Notes: generated by a model not told the origin, from the letters alone. 64,000 nucleotides of DNA from Helopsaltes ochotensis (GCA_013400155.1 VXBM01001935.1:36295-100294), one strand, 5' to 3'. Positions 1 through 12,175 are shown, counted from the stretch's first letter. Numbers and translations: made by a program.

Positions 1-569
1 CCATAGCTCAGAGAGGACATCTGTACAAGGACCCATACTTAGGGCATATTAAGATATATAGCAATAGGGTAACCCAGGGCTGGACACTGTGGTTTACAGC
101 TGCCTAAGGCAGCAACAAGAAGCATCTCTAATACAAAAGAAGGTGTGAAGCAATTCAGTGGTTCAGAGACGTGTGCAGGTCACTAGTGCAGGTCAGAAGA
201 GTGAAACTAAACCACCACATCCCTACTGGAGAGAAAAAGGTCTGGCTTCCTCCTTTGTATTCTGTTTCTAAGTCCTTTGCTCAACTTGTTGGCAGATCCT
301 CACTGGGCCACACTGAGGTAGAAAAAAAACAACTTGTGATATAACAGGTTAAAATGAAGTTGCGGCTACAAAGTACCTTGAAACAGTTAGAGAAAATGAA
401 ATTATCTTCCAGTGAGTTATCAAAAAATTCCATATCTGTTTTCAATCCCAGCCATGTTGAAATGTTGAAATATTTTGTTGGTATACTTCATCACAATATT
501 TTCAACAGAAAAACTACATTTAAATTTCAGAAGATGACCCTTTTCTGCTTTGATGTACAGAGTAGAGAG
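1..569. other. Unassigned sequence
   Basis: No gene, repeat family or regulatory array was recognised. An open frame at 354-707 runs into the neighbouring LTR and has no protein-like features. Confidence 0.4.
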
Positions 570-1218
570 TGTCCTGGTTTAGGGCAAATTTGGGAGGAAA
601 CCTCCAAATGGGGCTCCTCTGGAAAAGCAAACCTAAATGACCCCTCCCCCACAACCAGTCCGGGAAAAAACTTCCTTGAAGAAAAGTGGAAGAAACAATT
701 TATTTAACAAACAAAGTGCCCATGAGCACAAAGAATTAATAATATGAAACAATAAAACCTTTAGTTTTAAAGTGAGATGGCGAATTGAGAAAGTCCTTGC
801 AGTGGAAGCAGCTCGTCTCTCTGTCTCTTATCAATTCCTCCGCTGCTGGAGAAAAATGGCGTCCTGGGCTCTGGGGGGCACAGGTGTGATCTCTTGGTTT
901 TCCTCAGGGTTTTCAGTCTGGAGCAGGTTTAAACAGTCCCAAGAAAAAGGAAATAAAACAGTCCAGGGAACTTCTCTGCCCTAGCTAGCTAAAACTAACT
1001 GAAAAGCACAGGAGATCTCTGTCCCACACAGCAGTCTGTTCGAGCCTCAGCTAAACACACCATGCAGGAGAGGAATGCAGTGGAGTGAGATAGTTTTCTC
1101 AAAATAAACTCTGCACTTCTTTCCCTGTTTTGCTCTCAGAATCAGTCTTAAAGGTACAGAACACAATATACAGAAAAAATGATGGGGGATATAAGCATCA
1201 CAAAGTCACCATAGGACA
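570..1218 (-). mobile_element. Solo LTR of an endogenous retrovirus
   Basis: The 649-bp unit is bounded by TGTCCT at the left and AGGACA at the right, the TG...CA inverted termini of an LTR. AGAG sits directly outside both ends (566-569 and 1219-1222), compatible with a 4-bp target duplication. On the minus strand TTAAATAAATTG lies about 120 bases before the CA end, suggesting minus orientation. I recognise the sequence type as a recurring avian LTR, but the family name is not assigned. Confidence 0.65.
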
Positions 1219-2831
1219 AGAGGAAGAGTATCATTGTCAGATACTTAAAAGAGAGAAATATCTATTTGGTGAAAATCTGAAAGAAAACACTATCTTTTAG
1301 TTAAAGATTTTTTTCATTGGTTAATTTCTCTTAAAGTATCTTATTTATTTCTCTTTTTCACCATTTTATTTATCCAGACTTGAATTTATTTTTGTGCAAT
1401 AACACAATAGGAACTACGAAGGTTAAGTTTGTAGCTAATTCTTAAATCGTTTTTCCTATATAAATCGTGTAAATTCACACCTTTTCTTCTGTAAGAGCAA
1501 AGACATATTTTTCATATTTGACTCTAGCTTTACATAAACAAAGGTGAAATAAAACATTAGCACACAAGATTTGATCACAGCACCGGTTTTTTGACCATAC
1601 GCTTACAATTTAAACATCTGACTTACATGAAAGTGAATTATTCACTTTCTCTGGAATAGAAGAAGAAGTGCAGTTAGGTCTAGACTGATTTTATCAGACT
1701 GTGAACTGGCTGTTCACAGCCAGTGGCATAAACTGAGAAATACTTGAGCTACACTGGGCTGGAGAGGAACAGAAAAATGTTTATGTCATGCTGCATTACC
1801 TCTACATGCTCCATGAACAGCAGTCTTACTGACCTTTTATTTTTCTGCCCTGCCCTATCTCTATCCTCTTCTAACTCACACCACCATTGCCCCAGATAAA
1901 TAATCATCAATACCATCACTCTTGCCTCCATCTATCACTGGTAAGATATTTGAGAAGGCAATCAGCCCAGCTGGAGAAAACGTAAAAGTGGAGAATATAT
2001 TTGTGCTTAGAAAATGGAAACATTACATTTATACTTAGGACTTGGGCATGCCGGGCTCTCAAGTGCTTCACTAGATGCCTGAGCACCCTTTTTTCCTAAT
2101 TACTTGTAGATATACCCATTTGCAGGTATAAATCGTATTATGTGCATGCGTTAGCAGTGTGCAAAGAATTTGCAGCAATATTCACAGCATTCACCTCTGG
2201 GAAATAGTCCCTTATGGTTTCAGTCAGGAACATATGTTTTAAGTACATATGAAGTCTGAATAGAGATTTTTTTATTTTCCTTTGAGGCTGAAGAAGAAAA
2301 TTGTTTCCTTCCATGATTGTCTCAGAATTTAGAATTAGGTCAATGAGAAGGGTACATGTGCAGAGAGTGAAAGTTGCTGAGCTCTCAGTGTATTGTACAT
2401 CTGACTCACCAAGGGACTTGAGTGATAGCTCCTCTGTCTATGAAACACTCCCTGAACTAGCAGGCACTGAAGCTAAATTTCAGTTCATATAATGCTGTAA
2501 GATCTCCATTTGCCATGTGCTGTAAGAAGCTCAAGGCAACTGTCACAAGTACAGAAAGTAAAATAAGGTAGATTTCTCTAGCACAACTCAAATAAAAATT
2601 GATGGTGCTTTGAGTACTTCTTCCAGCCCCAGATGGAATTTAGCCATTTTATTCGTTTTTATTCCATAATGATACTTTTGTGCATAAACAGTCATTAACA
2701 TTTCATCAGTGTCTTCATGGATTAAACAGTCCCTAAGTACACATTGACAGCACAGATTATTAGGTACCCTTGTCATTTAAAATGGAAGAGAATGGAGATT
2801 GCATGTGTGTGTATACATCTCCTTACTCCCT
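1219..2831. other. AT-rich noncoding stretch
   Basis: No gene, RNA gene or mobile element recognised. Only short chance reading frames are present. Confidence 0.4.
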
Positions 2832-3100
2832 TGCAGTGAGTGCTCCCGTTTTAAGGTCTCTGGAATTTGATCTTACCTTTGTTAACTCCTCCTTTGACCC
2901 AAACCCTAAAACTCCGCCCCTGTAACACCCTATAAAATCCCACGACCCCTGCTCACCCTCTTCGTCTTCACCCCCTATCCAGCCTGGGGAGGGGGGGAAA
3001 TAAATGGATTCTTGAGCTTAACAAAACAGAGACTTGTCTCGTCTGTGTTCCCATGCTGGCAACTGTAACCTCCCTGGACACAATGATCACTGTTGCTGCA
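2832..3100 (+). repeat. 5' LTR of the old element
   Basis: GC box-like CTCCGCCCC precedes TATAAAA (2931-2937) and AATAAA (2999-3004). The repeat ends in TGCTGCA at 3100. It pairs with 5082-5361. The exact left edge (2832 or 2837) is uncertain. Confidence 0.75.
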
Positions 3101-3199
3101 GTGGATGAATGCGAGCAACCAGTGAGGACAACAGGACCAGCACCCTGTAAATTACCCCCTGTGGGACCCCTATCTTAAAAAGGAAGGCTCAAGAGTACC

Positions 3200-3436
3200 A
3201 TGGCTGGAGACCAGGTTGAGAGTGACCTTAAAAACATGGGGGTAAAAAGTTTACAGGGAGGGAAGCTCCCAGTTGTCGGAGCCCAGGACATCCCTCTGTC
3301 TGCCCTGGGTGGTCTGAGACCCTCACAGGGGGCTCAGAGACCCTGGCACAAAGATAAAAATGATAATGCCTTTGATTTCAGCCCATGGGAGCATTCACCA
3401 ACTATGGGTGAAGATTTACAAGCCACGAGAGTTTGA
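3200..3436 (+). pseudogene. Short open frame at a leader/gag-like position of the old element
   Basis: A 78-codon frame starts about 100 bases after the 5' LTR, where gag would begin, and stops shortly before the nested LTR. It has no recognisable domain. It may be the start of a gag remnant, on position only. Confidence 0.25.
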
Positions 3437-3459
3437 TCGTTATGATAGTCATCACAGGG

Positions 3460-3895
3460 TGCAAAAGTAGATTTTGGTGGTTTTAGAATGGGGGTCAAGG
3501 AGGCAACATGGAGGAATCTGGGTGTGTCCCTGTTCTTCTTGTTCCTTCTCCTTGGTCACCATTTTCTGCCACGTGGTGGCACAATTTAATTGGTTTAGAG
3601 TAGAAGTGGACTTTTCAATAAAAATAATGATTATAGGTAAATAAAGGTAAACATGAAGTACACAGTGTCTAGTATAAAGAGATAACTACTCCCATGGAAG
3701 GTCAGTCAGCCAGCTGACCTCAGTGCTGAGCGGATCTTCACAGCGCAGCCGAGAAACATGTAACAAGATAAGAAAAATAAAAGCAATCTGGAGAACTTCA
3801 GCACACTCTCCAACTTTTTCTGGCATGGGGCCTGGGGAAAAAAGAACTCTTAAACAGCTTTTGTCGGGACTTTTCCACCCTCAAACCTGACACCC
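3460..3895 (+). mobile_element. Nested LTR-like sequence inside the old element
   Basis: From TGCAAAAG to CCTGACACCCA there is an LTR-type promoter/terminator layout: TATAAAG at 3673-3679 and AATAAA at 3776-3781, about 100 bases apart, followed by a C/T-rich end. It resembles a recurring avian LTR and is unlike the flanking sequence. Edges are approximate and no target duplication was verified. Confidence 0.5.
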
Positions 3896-4199
3896 AGTAA
3901 GGGGACTGGCCTACTGGGACGGAGCAATGGACTAACATATACCATCACAAGTTTTTTCATTTTTCATGGGAGGGAGTTTTTAAGAGCTACAAGCAGCTAG
4001 TCTGCCTGCAAAAAGGACCATGCTGGGGATTCTTATCAATTCTCCTGACACATCTGCTGCAGCTTATGGATGGTAGAACCCTGTTGGCTACTTAGGGACA
4101 ATTATGGACGACTTGCATGCAGAGTGTTCGCGCCCTAAATGAGTAGTCCATCCTCCTGTGAACTCCCATATTTTTCAGTTTCTGTGAAGCTGCCTATAT

Positions 4200-4870
4200 C
4201 TTTCCTTACCCTTTGCTCCTAGAGCGCATCAAGGAGTGAAAACAGTCAGGATGGCCTGGAGTTCCTACTGTCACTCCATCACCCCATGTCCCTCTCTGCC
4301 ACCCCCATCCCCCTTTCCCTGAAGGCAGGACAAGGTCGGAACCCGTCCGGAGGTGACGTGGGTACACTACTGTTCCTCCGGCCGCCCAATGTCCTCCTTT
4401 GCCCCCCTGCCTCCATATCCCCTGTTCCTTGCCTAGGAAGGCAGTGGCCACACCATTCCAAGTGCTCCTTCTAAAAATGGCACTTACCAAGTGGTTTTTG
4501 AGATCCTTTCTTTCCCACCTAGTCTGTTTTTTCCAGTCCCAGACCTTCCCTTTCTCCCCACCTACGTCCCCCTCTTCCTGCCCTGTTCCTGTAGCTGGCC
4601 CCGCCCCAGATCCGCGTGGCGGGGGAGGCATGGCAGAGCTGGTCAGCCCCAAGAGAGGGCCAGGCCCTGCTGTGCCACTGCCAGCTCCACCACTGCTGCT
4701 TTCACCATTCCTTGCTTCACAGTCATCATCATCAATCCAACAAAGTAACACCCATAACACGAGTACTAAAGCCGAGACCAAACACTGAGGACTACGCCCC
4801 CTTGTGAAAGAGGAGATCAAAGAACTGCACCCCTTCTAGTGAGAAGATCAAAAGGAGATTGAACTACTAA
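4200..4870 (+). pseudogene. Pro/Ser-rich gag-like remnant in the old element
   Basis: This C-rich segment differs sharply in base composition from its AT-rich surroundings. In the plus frames it encodes Pro-rich sequence such as PVPVAGPAPDPRGGGG, followed after a stop by a charged Lys/Glu stretch, as in linker regions of retroviral gag. Stops interrupt it. The 204-codon frame on the opposite strand is taken as a compositional shadow. No capsid or zinc-knuckle motif is visible, so gag identity is only likely. Confidence 0.35.
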
Positions 4871-5081
4871 CACATCAAGTAAAAATATATTCATTTAATT
4901 AAGTATTATCATTTCTGTTACTTTATCCTTTGTAATTAAGTTTCAAATGCTTTTCTATTGCTTGTTAATTTAGCTTAATAATGTTCATTTTAATTTTGCA
5001 AATCATTAAGTCATATTCCTGAGAATCCCCTTATTATGAGTTATTCAGCACACCTTTTAACCAATTTATAAACAGAGGAGT

Positions 5082-5361
5082 TGTGAGTGCTCCCTTTCCA
5101 AGGTCTCTGGAATTTGATCTTACCTTTGTTAAGTCTTCCCTTGACCCAAACGATAAAACTCCGCCCCTGTAACACCCTATAAAATCCCACGACCCTGCCC
5201 CTGCTCTTTCTCTTCATCTTCACCCCCTCCACACCCCCAGGGGGAAGAGGAGGGGCTAAAATAAATGGATTCTCCAATTTAACAAAATAGAGATTTGTCT
5301 CATCTGTGTTCCCATGCAGGCAACTGTAACCTTCCTGGACACGATGATCACTGTTGCTGCA
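5082..5361 (+). repeat. 3' LTR of the old element
   Basis: Same layout as the 2832 copy: CTCCGCCCC, TATAAAA (5178-5184), AATAAA (5260-5265), end TGCTGCA. Small indels distinguish the copies, for example in the C/G-rich stretch before AATAAA. The purine-rich AAACAGAGGAG just upstream may be a degraded polypurine tract. Confidence 0.75.
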
Positions 5362-8300
5362 TGATGCAACACCTCTCTTTCACATTATAAGGTTTAAATA
5401 GCAGGTAGCACTAGACCACCGCACTTCTTAATAATGGTAGCCCTGCCAATTCTAACTGGTATTCCGATTAGTCTGACAATTCTACTAATTAAGAACATTA
5501 AACTTTTAAACAAGGCTATCTTTTTTGTGTTTGGTTTGGCAAAATGGACTTGAGGGTATAAGGAAGCCTGACCCTCTGCTTCCAAGAATTGCTGATGATT
5601 AAAGAAAAAAATATTTGAGGAGCATGTAGAGACATTTAGCTATGGTAATTAAATAAGAAGCATAGGCTATCTGAATTGTAGAATATTGTAATGATAGAGA
5701 AATGGATTTAAAAAGTGAAAACTGCAAATCCACAATACACGACTGAAAGAGGTTTGCCTTTTGGAAATAATTATTTAAGCTAAAACTGAGATATTCCTTT
5801 GTTTGAAGAAAGATCCCTTTCTAAAATTTTCTTTCCTTCGGATATGAAACCAAAGCAAAGAAAAAAAAAAAGTTCTCCAGTACAAAATTTCCAGTGAATA
5901 TTTGTTCCAAAACAATAATTTTTTTAAAATTTACTTTGGTTTTGATTTCATGTATTATATGCTTTTTAAGTGATTTAAAGATTTTACTTTTCTTAAGTAC
6001 CTTATTCTCACAATTAAATTTCATTACAGTGCACTTAAAACATAAAGGTTTTGCCAAAAAATAAACACATTCTTCTGAAAGAAAATAATTTCCTCTTTTT
6101 TTTTTCTTTTGGTACTTTGTTTTACAAGGTCGAGCAGCAAATATCTTCATAATCAAGATTTCTGTTTCTATGGGAGTAAGAGCATTTCCACAGAGTCTCT
6201 GCAAAAAAAAAAAAAAAAAAAAAATCCTATTATTAATTTATACCACAAGAACCAAATGATTAACAGATTGAATGGAAAGCAATATTTACTCCAAACCCTA
6301 CCAACCTGAGCATCACAGATTTCATACTTCCAGTACCCACCCTTCAAGATATAGTGCAGGAACTGTGAATCTCTCAGGATTTGGCCTTATGCCATAATGT
6401 CAAGTATATTTCTTATGTTGCCTCACCAAATCATTACTGCACTGCCTGTATTCACACTATTTATGGATTTAGAGATATTGGGAGAGATGGCTATTCTAGT
6501 CACCATCTGCTAACATCAGATGTCAAAATTCATAGCAAAGTACCCTTTTGAGAGAAATCTTACCCATATGGGTTTACATACCTAAATGTCTTATAGGTCC
6601 AAATGCAGAATGCAGACTCCAGCATGCTTCTCTAAGCAGAAAGTGCACTTCAACCCAAGTCACACATAAAATTCCTGAACACAAGAATGAAACTCTGAAC
6701 ATATTATAGTACACTCTTCAGAATGCATGCCTTTGAACAATTTGTTAAGTGCAATTTTTTTTGCTCTCCTGGACACACTGCAGTAATAAGATTTGAACTG
6801 CTATTTCTCAAAAAATAGCAACTGAATTAAAGATGTCAAGCAAGAAACCAAAATAAAGCTTAGATACATCAGATACATATAGTCTAACACTGGGAACAAT
6901 ACTACGGGAAGAAAAAAAGGATTACTAACTTGCAAAAATATGCGCATCTTCAGTACTGTTTCTACTAACCACTGACTGTTCACCATTTTGCAAACTATGC
7001 CCTCTATGAACTTTTCCCAGCACTTCAAGAGCTTAAAGAGGCAGGCTCACAGTAAGGCCACACATGCTATGTGGAAAGTTAATATAGCAACTAGCACAAT
7101 AGAGGGGAAACACAAGCAGGATTCAGGCTCAGCAAGCTGCACTCCCTTCTTAGGAAAGAGATTTTGGAAAACTTTTAGGTGTCTTCTGGCTGAGGCTGTT
7201 GTAAACTATATGGAGATTCAAACTAATCCTCAGCCAGCCAAAGGACTGAAATGAAAACTTCAGGCTGCCAAAAGATGCACAATTTCCTTTACACATTTGG
7301 AGGTAACCAACACTGTGTACTCAAACTGTGGCATGAGGCACCGATTTTCATGTTGACTGGTGGACAAGGAAGATGGGAAGCTGTAGGATTTATACAACTC
7401 CTTAGAGGTTGCTCAGACATAAGGGATGTTAATTACAGAAAGTACTGTTTACTTCATCTTGCACTTAAGTGCATGATAACCTCACTTCTCTTTACAGCAG
7501 ATCACAACATCATCTTGATTTTGGAAAACTTGACTGACTATTTAAACAATGCTGTTTCTGAGAGGGTGTCCATGTATTTTTAAAAAAAACCTCTATGCAT
7601 CTGTAAGTAAAATCCCCTCTTGACTTTACTTCTTTAATTGTATATTTGAATGTATGGGAGTTGAATTTGTTAGGTGTAAATGTCTAAGAATTTTACATCT
7701 TACAATTTGTCTGCTTGTTTTACAGTGTGTCTGCTTGGTCCGCATATTTGGTGAAAAACACAATTAAAATGGATTTTTATAAAGATGAGAAAGATTAGTT
7801 ACTCTGAAAGTAGATCTGCAGCTAGAAGTAATAGAATTGTTTATTCATTACTGAAGAAAATTGTTCTTTTAAACATCAGGATTTTCAAAATTATTTTGGA
7901 AAAAGTATCTTTACAGTCCTATCTGAGTTAAGTACCATTTTACAGCTAAGATGAAATTAGCTGTGTCTTTCACTTTCTCAGAAGCTTGAGGATAGAATCC
8001 AGAAAATAGTTTTATAAATTCCTGTTCTATTTGCAGTGAAATTCCACCACCAAATCCCTAGGATACTCAGGGGAAAATTGATCTAGTGGGTAAAAAAGAC
8101 CTCAAATGTTCCAGCTTGTCTTGAGTTAAAATGAGATGGTTAAGATCCTTCAAAGTATATAGCTGTCCACCTTCCACTGCTTTCCAATCAATGAAAGATG
8201 TGTATAGTTTTGTGTAACAAGAAAAAGCAGGAAGGCTAGATGATTCAGTAACTGTACACATCACCTAATCTCTCAGAAAAAAAAAATTCTGGTGTGTCTA

Positions 8301-9054
8301 TCAAATAGATATTGGACTCTTCATTACATCTAACAACTTGCATCAAGCATTTTAAATCAGTGGAAAAACTTCAGGATCAATGCTGTAAAATCCTTATGCC
8401 TCCCTTTTCCTCCTAGAAAGTAGCATTTCCCTGCTTCATTCCTATAAATATTTGATTCTGGCACTAGTTTAAGTTGTCTTATTTTGCCTTTTGGGTTTTT
8501 AATCTGAAATTATCTTTCTTTTCAATAAGGAAAGCTCTCTAGTAAGATTTTTTTAAGTATATGCATTGTTATATGTTGCAATGCTGCTTGGCAATCATGG
8601 ATGCTAGGACCAGTCAAAAGTGTAATATAGGTTTGAGAAACGTAAGGGAGGCCATAGCTCATTAACAGCTTGGGATGACCGATTGAACTGATTTTTGAAT
8701 GAAAATTTACTTATCTTAATCAGACCAGTATCTCAGGAAAAGTCCCGTCCTAAAAGGGTTATAAAGTCAGATAATAAAAGGCAAACCAAAAGGAGCATAT
8801 CTTTCCATTACAGTGGGCTTGAATCATCCTGTTAAACATTTAATATTATTTCCAAAAAAAAGCAAGAACCTCTGCTGAGCTGTTATGAAGCTACCTGCAT
8901 ACTTGTGAGAGTGGAGAGAGAATGGAGGTTTCATGGGCAATTGTAGCTCTGGCATTTACTTCTGTCTGTTACTTGCCTTCTCAACTTTAACAGAGTACAT
9001 TCAAAATTGGCTTAAACTTTGTGGGTTTTACTTTTATTTATTTCTTTTCCTAAG
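5362..9054. other. AT-rich noncoding stretch
   Basis: No gene or named element was identified over 3.7 kb. A 22-base A run is at 6203-6224. Open frames here, including 7251-7583, have no domain or codon pattern that supports a gene. Confidence 0.4.
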
Positions 9055-9164
9055 GTGTTCATGCTTATAAGGAGAAGGAAATTATGATTCCTACAGATGA
9101 GCTTACACCCCACTTGGACTTAGTGAAGTATCATGGAGCTAAAGAAGCCGCTTCTCTAGTCTGA
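9055..9164 (+). other. Exon-like segment with acceptor, 35-residue frame and stop
   Basis: A long pyrimidine run ending TTTCTTTTCCTAAG (AG at 9053-9054) looks like a splice acceptor. In one phase the following 105 bases read a charged, protein-like peptide containing IPTDELTPHLDLVKYHG and ending AASLV, then TGA at 9162-9164. An A tract begins 35 bases later. I do not recognise the protein. It could be a terminal exon of an unannotated gene, a retrocopy end, or chance, since a 36-codon opening is not rare. Confidence 0.25.
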
Positions 9165-9196
9165 GGACTTTCTCCCTGCTGAGTTTCAAAGGTCTG

Positions 9197-9198
<2 letters not shown>

Positions 9199-9231
<33 letters not shown>

Positions 9232-9272
9232 AAAAAAAACGAAAAAAAAAAAAAAAAAAAAAAAAAAAAAAN

Positions 9273-9324
<52 letters not shown>
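9199..9324 (+). repeat. Long A tract (126 bp) with one ambiguous base
   Basis: The tract is almost pure A, interrupted by G at 9230, C at 9240 and G at 9241, with a single N at 9272. It could be a retrotransposed poly(A) tail or an expanded homopolymer. The N points to assembly uncertainty and the true length is unknown. Confidence 0.9.
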
Positions 9325-9328
<4 letters not shown>

Positions 9329-9521
9329 TGTCACTTTGTGGCACTTTACTTTTGTGTAAAGTTTGCAACGAACATTGACAAAGTTGCCCTTGCAAAGCAT
9401 CCTATAATTTTCTGGGAGGGAACTGTCCAACAGAAGCCTATGTTACACTTAAGATCTATTTTACACTTCTGTCAAGTCACCATTAATTCAACTTCTTGGT
9501 TTCCTTGCATTTACATCTACC

Positions 9522-10060
9522 TGAATTAAGGTGGAAATGAGATCATATGACAATGTCGATAGTATGGATTTTATTTAACAGTAAATGTGAGACAGAGAAA
9601 GAAATAGGAAAGGGGGAGAGGCATTGGAGGGGAGAAAGAGAGTGAGAGAGAAAATCACCATCTCGAGGGTCCAGACCATGTCCCATTGCGCTTCTTCTGG
9701 TCTTCTCGGTGAAAGGGCTCCCACTAAAGGAAATTCAGTGGGTTAATATACATTCAGGTACATGTGGGAACGGCCAAGCACCTCCCCTGCTGTGGAGTTT
9801 CACACTGCCTTTTGCAGCACTGAGGATCTGCTGCAACATTGTATTGTATCACGTGTAGACCCCTGGTGGAAGGCTATGGCCTTCCCACCACACTCAGGCA
9901 GAGCTGATTTTCAGGATGGCTGCTGGGTTTGGCTTTCCTTGTGGATACATTCTTCTCCCGCAGCCTTGTTTGTTTCTCCTTAGACCTGAGATAATTGGAT
10001 AATACTAACACCTTTAACTTATCTGAAATTCCCATCAGGTGACTTAGCTCACAGTCCAAA
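9522..10060 (-). mobile_element. LTR of an endogenous retrovirus, antisense
   Basis: Read on the minus strand there is a TATATTAA box (plus 9743-9750) and about 170 bases later an AATAAA (plus 9570-9575) inside TGTTAAATAAAATCC, followed by a terminal segment ending in CA (plus TG at 9522). This is the promoter-R-polyA order of an LTR. The U3 edge near 10053-10060 is approximate. No internal retroviral sequence adjoins it, so it is probably a solo LTR. Confidence 0.5.
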
Positions 10061-10084
10061 TTCCAGGAATCCAGGATGTATATT

Positions 10085-10152
10085 GGGGGTAGGTGGGAAA
10101 GGTAGAGGGGACAGGTAGGGGGGATGGGTTGGGAGGAAAGGTGGGGGGTGGG
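10085..10152 (+). other. G-rich tract with G-quadruplex motif
   Basis: Runs of 3-6 G recur through the tract. 10107-10133 holds four G runs of at least 3 with loops of 7, 2 and 2 bases, a canonical quadruplex pattern. It sits between two LTR-like units and might include the polypurine tract of a retroviral insertion. Confidence 0.7.
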
Positions 10153-10179
10153 CTTGTGTGGTTGCTTGTTATAGATACT

Positions 10180-10900
10180 GTTGTAATTTGTGTTTTATAT
10201 CAAGTACATATTAAAAGAGGTTGAATAGGATTTTATAAACCATATGAGGAAAAAGGGAACAAGGATCAGGGAAAAGGGAACAGCCAAAAGAAACCACTCC
10301 TGCAAGTTACGGGAACTGAAGAAGATTTGAACAAAAGGATAATCAAACCAACGACACGGTAATTAAAGAGCTGAATGCCAGCCCAACAGCAGAGAAGGAA
10401 CCACCGGGGAACAGCGCGGAACACTGCCTGAAAGAGATAAGGATGATGAAGTGATTAAGTGCCGGGTAGAGGACATCACACCAATTAACAGATAAGAATG
10501 TACAACTCAGAAAAATGAAAAACCAAAAATACACACCAGGAAACAAAAAAAAAAGAGACAAAAAGCAAGTTGCTAGAATTTGAAAGACTGAGAGTTTTAA
10601 ATGTATTTTTCTGTTCCCGGAACCATAACTAACACCAAGAGAAGAAGGGGGGAAAACGGGGATAGTGTTGCATTGTAGCCTCAGGCGAGTTTTTCCGTAT
10701 AAAAGACAGGTGGAATGGGGACTCGGTGTGAGAACAGGGGAGACTTCTGTGCAATAGAGACAGATTCTGGTTCTCACCCAGTTCTGATCCTGGGCTCGGA
10801 GCTGCGATTGAGGGTGGCTTTTACTCATAACCCAAATTAACTCGAAATTCTATTTGCCAAAATTCAAATAAACTTTGCTTATTTAATATGGTTATTGGCA
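10180..10900 (+). mobile_element. LTR-like retroviral sequence
   Basis: TATAAAAG at 10698-10705 is followed 160 bases later by AATAAA at 10867-10872, and the unit ends TAATATGGTTATTGGCA at 10900. Both the spacing and the purine-rich upstream part fit an ERV LTR in plus orientation. The left edge is uncertain (TG at 10167 or 10179). The long open frame on the opposite strand (10343-10828) has no protein support. Confidence 0.5.
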
Positions 10901-11629
10901 TTTTCATTTATAACATTGCTGATGAGCAGTTGCTTCTTTATACTGTTTGCTATAGTGGGCAAAGTCCTTCAGTGATCTTAACAGTGTTTAAGGCAATTGT
11001 GATCTTTAAGTCTCTTACATTGCATGTTGCATTTAATTTATAGAATACATATAAATAAATATATATATATATATATATATATGTACACGTATACATATAT
11101 ATGACTTTAGGTCCTAAGCAAACTGCTCATCTTGTGGCATGTGTTTTCTGTAAGGCCACTCTGCTCTTCTGTGTCAGTGCTGCAGCCATGTGCTCAGAGC
11201 TCCCAGCACTTTCTGGAGAGGCTTTGCCCCAGCATGACCACACCATGTAGAGTGCAGCACGTCATCATTCTATATGTGATGGATAACCTTGTCACAGGGA
11301 GAAGACTGCAGAAAGGGAGAAGACAGCTTTGGGAACATTTATGCAGATGGTCCTGGGAGACTATCTCATCAGGCACCTCCCGCTGTGGAGATTTCCAGTG
11401 GGGAGAAAAAAGCAGCCCATTAAGCTTTTGAGAGATTGCAAGTAAGTCTGTGGAAGAAAAAGCTCTGTGGTCTCCTTGGGGAAGGGGAAGCAGTGCAGGT
11501 CTCTTCTGTGGTCACACACACTCACACTATTGATGCCTAAAGATTTTAGCTTTTCATATATTTCTCATATATTTTCAATTTTGCAGACTGTTAATACACA
11601 GTTATATAGTTCCTGGTATTTTCCCTACT
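10901..11629. other. Noncoding spacer with (AT)n microsatellite
   Basis: It contains an AT-dinucleotide run from about 11058 to 11103, partly GT-interrupted. No gene was recognised. It ends in CCTACT, which matches a hexamer after the 3' LTR of the neighbouring provirus. Confidence 0.6.
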
Positions 11630-12168
11630 TGTTGGGTTCTTATCTGTTATTAATCTGTTTTGGGGTTGGCAGAATTTCCTGCGTTTGCACCTTACCCCCT
11701 TTGTTTCACATTAAAGCCTGTCTGTATTCAGCTGTCCCTCCTAGCTTCCAGAGGCCTCAGTGAAGGTCCTCGAGCGATTGGAGAAAGGCTGGGAATGTCC
11801 CTCCTTCAGAGTTGGCATTGGGTCTCCTCACACTGTGTCCCCTCCCTGGTTTCTTGCTATTGGACTCTCTGTTCTGCCCCTCCCCTGGGATAAAAGAGAG
11901 GGCTCGGGGGAGTGGCCAGGCAGAAGCACATGTGCCATCCTCAGAGCAGGATGTCCTCTCCCTCAGGAGAGTGTAATAAAGTTCTGAACTGTTCTATCAT
12001 CTGAGCCTGCACCTTTCTTGTCTTTGCACTGAAGTCGTCCTCTGCAGAGCAGAAAAGAACTCACAGCAGCTCCCCTGAATGGCTGGTTTAGAGGAAGCAG
12101 TTTTCCCAAAATGCAGACGGCTGTGCTAAACTAGCCTGGGCTGAAATCTCTGCCATAAAAGGCCAGCA
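11630..12168 (+). repeat. 5' LTR of the ERVK-like provirus
   Basis: Contains GATAAAAG (11889-11896) as TATA-like element and AATAAA (11975-11980), 80 bases apart, then a U5 segment ending near CCAGCA. It has 537 of 539 bases in common with the 3' copy. Confidence 0.93.
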
Positions 12169-12175
12169 CATTTTG

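Larger units (their letters stand above)
2832..5361 (+). mobile_element. Old LTR retroelement with paired diverged LTRs
   Basis: Two direct repeats of about 270 bp (2832-3100 and 5082-5361) flank about 2 kb. Both contain CTCCGCCCC, a TATA box, an AATAAATGGATT signal and end ...CACTGTTGCTGCA, so they are the LTRs of one insertion. By eye they match at about 85%, so the insertion is much older than the element at 11630. The interior has no intact retroviral gene and carries another LTR-like sequence. No exact target duplication was found. The family is not named. Confidence 0.75.

Noticed and set aside
4206..4820. 204-codon open frame on the minus strand
   Set aside because: Its Gly/Trp-rich composition is the complement of the C-rich gag-like stretch, with no recognisable domain.
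9186..9430. Poly-Phe frames on the minus strand
   Set aside because: Translation of the A tract only.
10343..10828. 161-codon frame on the minus strand
   Set aside because: Lies inside an LTR-like unit whose promoter and polyA signals are on the plus strand. The hydrophobic middle has no family resemblance.
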